Shown: positions 1-7,232 of the stretch, piece after piece
Layout of the letters: every line of letters begins with the position of its first letter
Position numbering within the stretch: position 1 is the stretch's first letter
Assembly: GCA_031287295.1 (NCBI GenBank)
Contig: JAITTH010000035.1
Span: forward strand, 1-16,294
Direction of reading: 5' to 3'
Length of the DNA stretch: 16,294 nucleotides
Source of the DNA: Eubacteriales Family XIII. Incertae Sedis bacterium
GTDB taxonomy: Bacteria > Bacillota > Clostridia > Peptostreptococcales > Anaerovoracaceae
Program-made: the position numbers and the translations under genes
The notes under the pieces: generated by a model
Seen by the model: the letters and a program-made list of their open reading frames with translations, nothing else
Databases searched by the model: none
Told to the model about the DNA's origin: nothing

Positions 1-2361
1 CAGGCACTCTTGATCGAGCAGGGTGTCTACCCGCCGATTCTTCCTGAAAATATGGAATTTACGCAGGAACGCGCAAAGATTAATTTCTTCGAGAAATATC
101 AATTGGGGAAGGCGCCCACTGCGCAGAAAGCCTTTGGAGAGCTGCGCAAATACTACAGTCTGGACGAGAGTCTCAGCGACGAAGAGGCGCGTAAAATCTT
201 GGTGGTTCGTTACAATCTTACGGAGCTTGGCTACTATCGCTATTTGCCCGTGCGGGTTGCCGGGGGACTGACCAAGGAAGCGGTTGTGGAGATCGAAGAA
301 AAGCTGCAAGATATGCCGGGTGTCACCACTTCGACCGAGTCGGTTCGCTATTATCCGCAAGGCAGACGGGCAAGCCATGTGATCGGTTATCTCGGACGCA
401 TTTCATCCGAAAACGAAGAAGAATACATCGTGGAGAAGGGATACAAGCCGAGTGCTTTTGTCGGACTGGACGGCATTGAATTGATCAAAGAAGGCGTTCT
501 GCATGGGAAGGATGGCGTAAAGAAAATTCAGGTCAACTCCTATGGCGAAGTCATGTATACGTTTAACGATGCGACGGAGCCCGAAGCCGGAAAAGACATC
601 GTGCTCACGCTCGATATTCGATTACAGGAGGTTGCGGAAGACGCACTCGCGCAGAACATTCAAAATCTGTCGTCGGGTGTCGGAACCTACAATAGCAAGT
701 TTGGTTCGTATAGCTATTATTCGGCTTATCCTGCGCCAAATTGCCGATCGGGTGCGGTGGTTGCCATCGATATTAAGACGGGGGAACCACTCGCCATCGC
801 AAGTTATCCGGATTTCGATCCGAACGATTTTGCGCAGGGCATCAGCGATGAAAAATGGGCGACACTGCAGGCGGAAAATCCCAGAGACCCGCTTTCGCCC
901 CGTCCGCTCTATAACATTGCCACGCTCACTGCCGTGCAGCCGGGTTCTACCTTCAAGCCGATTACCGGTGTTACCGCACTTGAATCCGGACTGGATCCGA
1001 ATCGTATGCTCTATGACGGCGGAAAGATTGAATACGCGGATCATATTTATAGCTGTATGGCGTGGACGGTCGGAGGCGGAACGCATGGCTCTGTCAACCT
1101 CTATTCGGCACTTGAGGTTTCCTGTAACTACTATTTCTTTGATGTCGCGAGTGGCAGAGACTGGAACGAAAACAAGCTCGATCTCGGATATGCCGCCAAC
1201 ATCAGCATCGATAAAATTACCGATTATGCGAGACAGTTCGGGTTGGGACTTCCCACGGGAATCGAACTTCCCGAGACGGTCGCTTCGCCGGCGACATCAC
1301 AGACGAAATTGGAAAACACGGAAGCGCTGCTCAGCCTATACCTTTATTCGCAGGCAGAGTACCTGTTCAAAGATTCGTTTTTGCAGGATGAGGAGGCACT
1401 GGACAAAAGCATAGAGACCATCGTTTCTTGGACGAAAGAAAACCCGAGCCTGGAAGACATTGCAAGTCGCATGAAGACCTTGGGCATCAAAGACGAGGAG
1501 ATCGATGCACTGGCAGAAAACTGCAAATACACGTATTACAATTTTGCCGAATGGACAGAAGGCGACACCTTCAACATCGCCATCGGACAAGGTGAGAACG
1601 CCTTTACGCCACTCCAGATGGCCAATTATATTGCGACACTCGGAAATGGGGGTACGCGAAATTCGCTCAGCCTGATTAAGGCAGTCGAGGGGCAGGGCGC
1701 GGTGCCAAGATCGTCCGGTGTACCTGTTGACGTTTCCAACCCGCAGTATCTGCGTGATGTTCTGGAGGGCATGCGCCTGGCAGTCGCCGGATCACGCGGA
1801 ACGTTGACGCGCGGTTTGTCGGGGCTTCCCATAAGTGTGGCGGGCAAGACCGGAACGGCGGAACGCGATGGCTACATCAATCCTCCGGATGAAGTTGCTT
1901 ATGTACAGGCGCATCTTTCGAGCATCAATCCCGCGCTCACCTGGGAACAGGTGCAAGCTGAGATGCAGAGGCTCATGAAAGAGTACCCGGAAGAATATTC
2001 GAATCCCAATACGGCTGTGCGCAAAGCGGTTGTAAACCTCTCGGGACGCGGTTTCGACACCGAACGCATCGATATCTATAAAGGAAAATACGATAATTTT
2101 GCCTGGGTTGTCGGTCTGGCTCCGGCGGAAGATCCGCAGATTGCGGTGGTATGTTTGTTGGTACAGGGAACGGAGTCTTTGAATGCAGAACCTGTCGTGC
2201 GCGATGTGATTTTGCAGTATTTCGAAAACCAAGCAGCAGACGCCCAAATCGAAAAAAGCATAGATTATCGTACATTTTTTACGCAAGACAATCGGGCAAA
2301 TACGAGTTTTGAAGCGGCAGTAGCCGCGTGGCAGAATTCCGGAAATGAGGCAAATGGATGA
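1..2361 (+). CDS. mrdA: Penicillin-binding protein 2 (class B transpeptidase), 5' end missing
   Basis: This is a class B PBP, the transpeptidase that crosslinks new peptidoglycan outside the membrane together with RodA. The reading frame is open from base 1 (Gln-Ala-Leu-Leu before the first possible start at 10), so the cytoplasmic tail, membrane helix and first part of the dimerisation domain lie upstream; 786 residues are present. The transpeptidase motifs are in order: STFK at 946-957 (catalytic Ser), SCN at 1120-1128 and KTGT at 1846-1857, followed by the FAWVVGLAP strand that closes the active site. Two segments are long compared with E. coli PBP2: an acidic, helix-rich stretch at about 1291-1560 before the GDTFNIAIGQG motif, and about 75 residues between KTGT and FAWVVGLAP (1861-2095). 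Similar insertions are known to me from clostridial PBP2s. Its stop codon overlaps the minD start (ATGA), so the two are probably translationally coupled. Family assignment is secure; PBP2 rather than another class B PBP rests partly on the minD/rodA neighbours. Confidence 0.93.
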   Translation, partial: QALLIEQGVYPPILPENMEFTQERAKINFFEKYQLGKAPTAQKAFGELRKYYSLDESLSDEEARKILVVRYNLTELGYYRYLPVRVAGGLTKEAVVEIEEKLQDMPGVTTSTESVRYYPQGRRASHVIGYLGRISSENEEEYIVEKGYKPSAFVGLDGIELIKEGVLHGKDGVKKIQVNSYGEVMYTFNDATEPEAGKDIVLTLDIRLQEVAEDALAQNIQNLSSGVGTYNSKFGSYSYYSAYPAPNCRSGAVVAIDIKTGEPLAIASYPDFDPNDFAQGISDEKWATLQAENPRDPLSPRPLYNIATLTAVQPGSTFKPITGVTALESGLDPNRMLYDGGKIEYADHIYSCMAWTVGGGTHGSVNLYSALEVSCNYYFFDVASGRDWNENKLDLGYAANISIDKITDYARQFGLGLPTGIELPETVASPATSQTKLENTEALLSLYLYSQAEYLFKDSFLQDEEALDKSIETIVSWTKENPSLEDIASRMKTLGIKDEEIDALAENCKYTYYNFAEWTEGDTFNIAIGQGENAFTPLQMANYIATLGNGGTRNSLSLIKAVEGQGAVPRSSGVPVDVSNPQYLRDVLEGMRLAVAGSRGTLTRGLSGLPISVAGKTGTAERDGYINPPDEVAYVQAHLSSINPALTWEQVQAEMQRLMKEYPEEYSNPNTAVRKAVVNLSGRGFDTERIDIYKGKYDNFAWVVGLAPAEDPQIAVVCLLVQGTESLNAEPVVRDVILQYFENQAADAQIEKSIDYRTFFTQDNRANTSFEAAVAAWQNSGNEANG

Positions 2362-3080
2362 GCAGGGTCGTTTTTGTAGCGTCCGGAAAGGGCGGGGTAG
2401 GAAAGTCGGTGTTTGCGTCTAATCTCGGTGCGACCTATGCGGAAAGAGGGCTTAAGGTCGTTTTGGTGGACATGAACATCGGACTGAGAAACTTAGACAT
2501 CTATATGGGGCTTGAAAACAAAGTCATCTTCGATGTTGCCGATGTGCTGGACCAAGTCGTCAGCATAAAGAAGGCCATGGTTCGGGATCGGCGCTTCCAG
2601 AATCTTTATCTGCTTGCAACGACGCAAAAACGGGAGAAATTCAAAGCAAAACCGGAAGACGTAAAATCCTTATACGATCAACTTCGCGAACGTTTCGACA
2701 TCATCATCGTTGACGGACCGGCAGGTGTGAACGAAGAGCTGCGCATTGCCTCCACGGGTGTGGATTTGGCGGTGATGGTCGCGACGCCCGAATACGTCTC
2801 CCTGCGCGATGCAGACATGGTGGAGCAAACGCTGCGGCGTTTCGGGGTGAAAGATCGCGTTTACATCGTCAATAAAGTCAATAAGGTCTTTTTGGCAAGC
2901 GGGCGTTTGCCAAGTGTTGAGACCATCACAAGCATCATGAAGGTTCCGCTTCTGGGCATCATTCAATACGATGACAGCATTCATTTGGCGGCAAATTGCG
3001 GCTCTCCCATCGTTTTTCAAGGGGACAGCTACATTACGCGAAATTTCAATAAGATTGCGGATCGGCTGATTGGCTACTAA
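2358..3080 (+). CDS. minD: MinD-like ParA-family ATPase without membrane-targeting tail
   Basis: This is a deviant Walker A ATPase of the MinD/ParA group, 240 residues. Visible motifs are KGGVGKS with signature Lys11 and Lys16, IGLRNLD at 41-47, VDGPAG at 118-123 and TPE...RDAD at 143-153, all matching MinD rather than generic ParA. MinD normally dimerises on ATP, binds the membrane through a C-terminal amphipathic helix and recruits MinC to block division at the wrong place. Here the protein stops at NKIADRLIGY, where E. coli and B. subtilis MinD continue for roughly 20-25 residues into that helix. Position 40 is Asn (codon 2475-2477) where E. coli MinD has catalytic Asp40. The start is set by GAGG at 2347-2350, and the ATG overlaps the PBP2 stop. 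No minC, minE or divIVA is in the window, although clostridia often have minC between the PBP2 gene and minD. It may be an orphan Min protein or an elongasome-associated ATPase; the function is inferred. Confidence 0.88.
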   Translation: MSRVVFVASGKGGVGKSVFASNLGATYAERGLKVVLVDMNIGLRNLDIYMGLENKVIFDVADVLDQVVSIKKAMVRDRRFQNLYLLATTQKREKFKAKPEDVKSLYDQLRERFDIIIVDGPAGVNEELRIASTGVDLAVMVATPEYVSLRDADMVEQTLRRFGVKDRVYIVNKVNKVFLASGRLPSVETITSIMKVPLLGIIQYDDSIHLAANCGSPIVFQGDSYITRNFNKIADRLIGY

Positions 3081-3097
3081 ACAAGACTATTACTAAG

Positions 3098-4237
3098 TTA
3101 CACAAGACTGGCCATGACATCCGTATCAATGTTCTTGTAAGAGCGAATCCGACTTCGGAATGCGATGCCGAGAACGATACCGATAGCAATAAAGTTCGCA
3201 ACAACGGAAGAACCGCCGGCCGAAAGAAACGGCAGGGTGATTCCCGTGATGGGCATAATGCCCATGGTCATGCCGATGTTTTCGAAAATCTGGAATCCGA
3301 ACATCGAAAGAAAGCCGACACAGATCAATGCCGCATAGACATCATGAGATTGCGTGATGATGCGATAGATGCGGAATAAAAATACAGCGAATAAGAGGAT
3401 CACACCTGCGCCACCGACAAAGCCGAGCTCCTCACAAATAATCGAAAAGATGAAGTCCGATTCTTGAACCGGGAGAAATCCGGATTCTTTCACCGTGCCT
3501 TGCCCAAGCCCTTTCCCAAAAAACCCGCTGGTGCCGATTGCAATTTTAGATTGCAGCACTTGGTAGGTCGCATCAATTTCCGTGTCGTTTGGGTGCAAAA
3601 ATGCGGCAAACCTTTCCTTTTGATGCGGGGCCAGGAAGCGATATATAATAGGAATGGAAACGAAAAACGCAACGGCGAGACGCACGAAGATCGCGGATTT
3701 TATGCCTGCGGCGAAAATCATGCCAACAAACATCACACCGAGAATAATGCCCGCACCCATATCAATGTAGGCAACGAATCCGATGATTGGAACGGCATAA
3801 GCAAAGGCGAACAGGAAGCCTTTGAAGGTCATAAGGGTTTCGCGATTGCGTGCAAGATATCCGGAAAAGGCAAGCACAAAGGTAATTTTCACAAGCTCCG
3901 ACGGTTGCATCGTTGTCACACCCAGGTCGATCCAAGCGCGCGAACCGAACGCTTCCAGACCAATTCCCGGCAGAAAGACCGTTGCCTGTATCACGAGCGA
4001 AAGACCGTAAAAAACGTGATAGGGATAGAGTTTGTCGAAATACTCCGTGTCGATGAGTGCCGTGACGATCATGACGGCAGCCCCGAGTCCAAAGGCCAGA
4101 ATTTGCACGAGTACCGTTCGTGATGTGTAGCTATCCATGATGCTCCCAATGATAAGCACGCTAACAATGCCCAGAATCATGGGAACGAAAACTAGGAGAA
4201 GATCTACACGTCTGATGAATGTAATAAATTTTTGCAT
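3098..4237 (-). CDS. rodA: RodA, SEDS-family peptidoglycan glycosyltransferase
   Basis: This is a polytopic membrane protein of 379 residues, the usual RodA length, that polymerises lipid II into glycan strands with a class B PBP. About ten hydrophobic segments are visible. Family motifs include QPSELVKI (residues 111-118), YQVLQSKIAIGTSGFFGKG (225-243), ESDFIF with Asp261 at the position of the putative catalytic Asp, and PITGITLPFLSAGGSS (329-344), the SEDS signature. The loop before Asp261 reads PVQESDFIF where E. coli RodA has a His-Thr pair. The ATG at 4235-4237 is supported by AAGGAAT (complement of 4244-4250), 6 bases upstream. The gene is alone on the minus strand and converges on minD with a 17-base gap; no terminator is visible there. 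RodA is preferred over FtsW because of the mrdA/minD context; sequence alone does not fully exclude FtsW or SpoVE. Confidence 0.92.
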   Translation of the reverse strand: MQKFITFIRRVDLLLVFVPMILGIVSVLIIGSIMDSYTSRTVLVQILAFGLGAAVMIVTALIDTEYFDKLYPYHVFYGLSLVIQATVFLPGIGLEAFGSRAWIDLGVTTMQPSELVKITFVLAFSGYLARNRETLMTFKGFLFAFAYAVPIIGFVAYIDMGAGIILGVMFVGMIFAAGIKSAIFVRLAVAFFVSIPIIYRFLAPHQKERFAAFLHPNDTEIDATYQVLQSKIAIGTSGFFGKGLGQGTVKESGFLPVQESDFIFSIICEELGFVGGAGVILLFAVFLFRIYRIITQSHDVYAALICVGFLSMFGFQIFENIGMTMGIMPITGITLPFLSAGGSSVVANFIAIGIVLGIAFRSRIRSYKNIDTDVMASLV

Positions 4238-4286
4238 TATACGATTCCTTAAGTGCGAATGAGACTTCTGTGTCTATCACCGCAGA

Positions 4287-4316
4287 TTGACAATATTCAA
4301 ACAAAAACATTATAAT
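4287..4316 (+). promoter_or_regulatory. Sigma-A promoter for the rny operon
   Basis: TTGACA (4287-4292) and TATAAT (4311-4316) are both perfect consensus hexamers, separated by 18 bases. The expected start of transcription is near 4323, leaving a leader of about 120 bases before rny. The leader contains an 11-base palindrome, TGCCGTCGGCA, at 4397-4407. The promoter overlaps the region that would be transcribed from the rodA promoter, so the two divergent transcripts share about 20 bases of template. Confidence 0.8.
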
Positions 4317-4351
4317 ACAATCAGGCTTTGAAGGGGACATTTCTGGGAATT

Positions 4352-4360
4352 ATTATAACA
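4352..4360 (-). promoter_or_regulatory. Extended -10 promoter for rodA
   Basis: On the minus strand this reads TGTTATAAT, a perfect extended -10 element. I find no good -35 hexamer at 16-18 bases, which is acceptable for extended -10 promoters. It would start transcription near 4345 and give rodA a leader of about 108 bases. A 5-base inverted repeat (TGGGA 4344-4348, TCCCA 4368-4372) flanks the element and could be an operator. Confidence 0.5.
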
Positions 4361-4442
4361 GTGCGTATCCCAAAAAGATTGATTGCATAATTAGGATGCC
4401 GTCGGCAGGGATGGGAATAAATATCCGGAAGGGATTATTGGA

Positions 4443-5984
4443 ATGACAATTGTATACTATCTTTTGGTTGGCATCGTTTGTTTGATTGTCGGCGGTTTTG
4501 TGGGAGTCATCTTTCAGAAATCGCATAGCGAAAAGATGATTGGAAATGCCGAACAGACCGCAAAAAATATGATTTCTGATGCAGAGCGTCAGGTGGGGGC
4601 ATTAAAAAAAGAACAGATCATCGATGCAAAAGAAGAAGCGCATCGCATCAAAAAAGAGACAGATGCGGAGATTCGTGATCGTCGCGCAGAGATTCAAAAA
4701 GCAGAACGACGCCTCATCCAAAAAGAAGAAACAATCGATAAAAAAATCGAGAATATCGAACAAAAAGAAGAAAACATCAGCCGTAAGGAAAAGACCATTA
4801 TCGCAAAGGAAATGCAGCTTGAAGAGCAACTCCAACGGCAGAATGAAGAATTGGAAAAAATCTCCGGCTACACCAAGGATGAAGCCAAACAGATCCTGCT
4901 CAATAATGTAGAGAAGGAAATTCGAACCGAAGCTGCCATCCTGATTCGTGATATTGAAAGCGAGGCGCGCGAAACCGGCGATCGCAAAGCAAAAGAAATC
5001 ATTACAGGTGCAATTCAGCGCTGTGCGGCAGACCATGTCGCCGAGTCCACCGTGTCGGTCGTTGCGCTTCCGAACGATGAGATGAAGGGCAGAATCATCG
5101 GGCGTGAAGGACGTAACATTCGTGCGATTGAAACACTTACCGGTGTAGACCTCATCATCGACGATACGCCGGAAGCCGTTGTGTTGTCAGGGTTTGATCC
5201 TGTTAAACGCGCGGTTGCGCGACTCAGTCTCGAAAAACTCATTCTCGATGGGCGCATTCATCCCACGCGCATTGAGGAGATGGTGCAAAAGGCAGAAAAA
5301 GAAATTGCCACGACGATCAAAGAGGCGGGCGAACAAGCCACCTTTGATGTTGGCGTACACAATCTGCATCCCGAGCTCGTGAAACTTCTGGGACGCTTAA
5401 AATACCGCACGAGCTATGGGCAAAATGTGTTGAAGCATTCGATTGAAGTCTCGCTTTTGGCAGGACTCATGGCAAGCGAATTGGATCTGGATCCTGCGTT
5501 GGCGAAACGCGCAGGGCTGTTGCACGATATCGGGAAAGCCGTAGACCATGAGATGGAAGGCACCCATGTCGATATCGGTATGGATCTCCTGAAAAAATAC
5601 AAAGAATCGCAGGCGGTGATCGATGCCATGTCCTCGCATCACGGCGATTATGAAGCCAAGAGTCTTGAGGCGGTATTGATTACGGCAGCGGACGCGCTTT
5701 CGGCAGCCAGACCGGGTGCGCGACGTGAAACGCTGGAGACGTACATCAAACGACTTCAGAAACTCGAAGAAATTGCAAACATGACCAAGGGCGTTGAACG
5801 TTCTTATGCGATACAGGCCGGTCGGGAAATTCGTATCGTTGCGAAACCCGAAGAGGTGAGCGATGCGGACATCGTATTCATGGCGCGTGAGATTAGCCAG
5901 AAAATCGAAAGCGAATTGGAATATCCCGGACAGATTAAGGTCAGCGTACTCCGAGAGACGCGTGCGACCGATTACGCGAAGTAA
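4443..5984 (+). CDS. rny: Ribonuclease Y
   Basis: This is a membrane-anchored endoribonuclease that starts mRNA decay in many Firmicutes; 513 residues, close to the usual 510-520. Order of domains: an N-terminal membrane helix (about residues 3-24); a long charged coiled coil (about 28-190, repeated Lys-Glu heptads); a KH RNA-binding domain with the GRIIGREGRNIRAIE core (about 215-229); and an HD phosphohydrolase domain with His332 in HSIEV and the His361-Asp362 pair in LLHDIGK. All expected metal-binding motifs are present. The ATG is supported by GGAAGGG at 4427-4433, 9 bases upstream. It is the first gene of an operon with a cysteine desulfurase 15 bases downstream and then thiI; this links an RNA decay enzyme with tRNA thiolation genes, but I infer only co-transcription. 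Confidence 0.97.
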   Translation: MTIVYYLLVGIVCLIVGGFVGVIFQKSHSEKMIGNAEQTAKNMISDAERQVGALKKEQIIDAKEEAHRIKKETDAEIRDRRAEIQKAERRLIQKEETIDKKIENIEQKEENISRKEKTIIAKEMQLEEQLQRQNEELEKISGYTKDEAKQILLNNVEKEIRTEAAILIRDIESEARETGDRKAKEIITGAIQRCAADHVAESTVSVVALPNDEMKGRIIGREGRNIRAIETLTGVDLIIDDTPEAVVLSGFDPVKRAVARLSLEKLILDGRIHPTRIEEMVQKAEKEIATTIKEAGEQATFDVGVHNLHPELVKLLGRLKYRTSYGQNVLKHSIEVSLLAGLMASELDLDPALAKRAGLLHDIGKAVDHEMEGTHVDIGMDLLKKYKESQAVIDAMSSHHGDYEAKSLEAVLITAADALSAARPGARRETLETYIKRLQKLEEIANMTKGVERSYAIQAGREIRIVAKPEEVSDADIVFMAREISQKIESELEYPGQIKVSVLRETRATDYAK

Positions 5985-5999
5985 GCAGGAGTTCCTTCC

Positions 6000-7232
6000 T
6001 TGCAGTCCCAACCGAGCATTTATTTGGATCATGCCGCGACAACACGTGCTTCGGAGGATGTGGTTCATGCGGTCACGCAGGCGATGTTGGAGGTCTATGG
6101 AAATCCATCGTCGCTTCATACCGTCGGTCAACTTGCCGAACGAACGTTGAAGACTGCCCGGCGACAGGTCGCCGATGCTCTGGGCGTTTCGAGCGCAAAC
6201 ATCATCTTCACAGGGAGCGGCACCGAAGCCGATAATCTCGCCATTCTTGCGGGTTTTAAGAATCCTGAAAAAATAAGAGGTCGGAAGGTCATCCTTTCGG
6301 CTTTTGAACATCCTGCTGTCCGTGAAGCGGCGCTTTCTTATGGTCAACATGGTGCGGACGTCGTTTTTTTACCGATCGATCAAAGTACGGGATGCGTGAA
6401 GCCTTCGGACCTTTCGGACGCGTTGGACCGTGATGCTGTGCTGGTCTCTGTAATGCACGTGAACAATGAGACGGGCGCCGTGCAGCCGATCGAAGAACTT
6501 TCTCAGGTTCTTTCCGGATTCACCAATCGTTACGGGGAGAAACCGCTCTTCCATACAGACGCCGTGCAATCGTTCGGAAAGATTCCGGTTCCTGCTGCGT
6601 GCGCAGACCTCGTAAGCATCAGTGCGCATAAGATCCACGGCCCGAAGGGCGTGGGCGCACTGTATGCACGGCGACCCGATCGGCTGCAGGCCGCCATCCG
6701 CGGCGGAGGGCAGGAGGGTGGCATACGTTCAGGAACGGAAAATGTCCCCGGCATTGTGGGGTTCGGTCTCGCCGCGGAGGCGGCCGCGGCAAACCTTGCC
6801 GCCGGCGCCCGTTTCGTGCTCAGGCTTCGTTCGATGCTGCGTGACGGCATCTTGTCCCGCATTCCTCAGGTCAAGATCGGCGGTCCGTTTGAGGCCTCTT
6901 TGGAGGGAAGACCGGGAACGAGTTCTCCCTACATTCTCAGTGTTATTTTTCCGGGAACGCGGGCAGAGGTGCTTGTTCACGATCTCGAGAGACACGGCAT
7001 CTATGTCTCCACAGGATCCGCTTGTGCAAACATCGGGAGAAAGAACAGAAAAGGCGGAAACAGCATCCTGGAAGCTGCCGGCTACACCCGAGAAGAAGCC
7101 GAGGCAACCTTGCGCTTCAGCTTCGGCAAAGAGAATACGCCGGAAGAAATCGAAAGCGTGCTGACATGCCTCGAAGATGCGGTCGGGCGTTTTCGGCAGC
7201 TCTCCCCGAAATATCACATGAGGTTACAATGA
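6000..7232 (+). CDS. Cysteine desulfurase (NifS/IscS family), probable sulfur donor to ThiI
   Basis: This PLP enzyme takes sulfur from L-cysteine, leaving a persulfide on its active-site Cys and releasing alanine; 410 residues. PLP-linked Lys211 lies in SISAHKIHGPKG (codon 6630-6632). HTDAVQ and RSGTEN, which help hold PLP and substrate, are present. The catalytic loop is STGSACANIG with Cys342 (codon 7023-7025). The start is TTG at 6000, set by GCAGGAG at 5985-5991 with 8 bases spacing, and the protein then runs directly into the family opening IYLDHAATT; no ATG fits better. The gene ends in ATGA, overlapping thiI by 4 bases. This adjacency is the arrangement of dedicated desulfurases (B. 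subtilis NifZ type) that feed ThiI for 4-thiouridine, so a tRNA-thiolation role is more likely than general Fe-S assembly, though both are possible. No iscU or sufU is nearby. Confidence 0.94.
   Translation: MQSQPSIYLDHAATTRASEDVVHAVTQAMLEVYGNPSSLHTVGQLAERTLKTARRQVADALGVSSANIIFTGSGTEADNLAILAGFKNPEKIRGRKVILSAFEHPAVREAALSYGQHGADVVFLPIDQSTGCVKPSDLSDALDRDAVLVSVMHVNNETGAVQPIEELSQVLSGFTNRYGEKPLFHTDAVQSFGKIPVPAACADLVSISAHKIHGPKGVGALYARRPDRLQAAIRGGGQEGGIRSGTENVPGIVGFGLAAEAAAANLAAGARFVLRLRSMLRDGILSRIPQVKIGGPFEASLEGRPGTSSPYILSVIFPGTRAEVLVHDLERHGIYVSTGSACANIGRKNRKGGNSILEAAGYTREEAEATLRFSFGKENTPEEIESVLTCLEDAVGRFRQLSPKYHMRLQ

Noticed and set aside
5397..6350. A 317-codon open frame on the minus strand across the end of rny and the start of the desulfurase
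   Set aside because: It spans the junction of two clear sense genes and has no motif or translation start signal.
7022..7228. Longer thiI beginning at 7022
   Set aside because: The extra 69 codons overlap the desulfurase in another frame and do not resemble ThiI; the ATG at 7229 has GAGG and a typical stop/start overlap.
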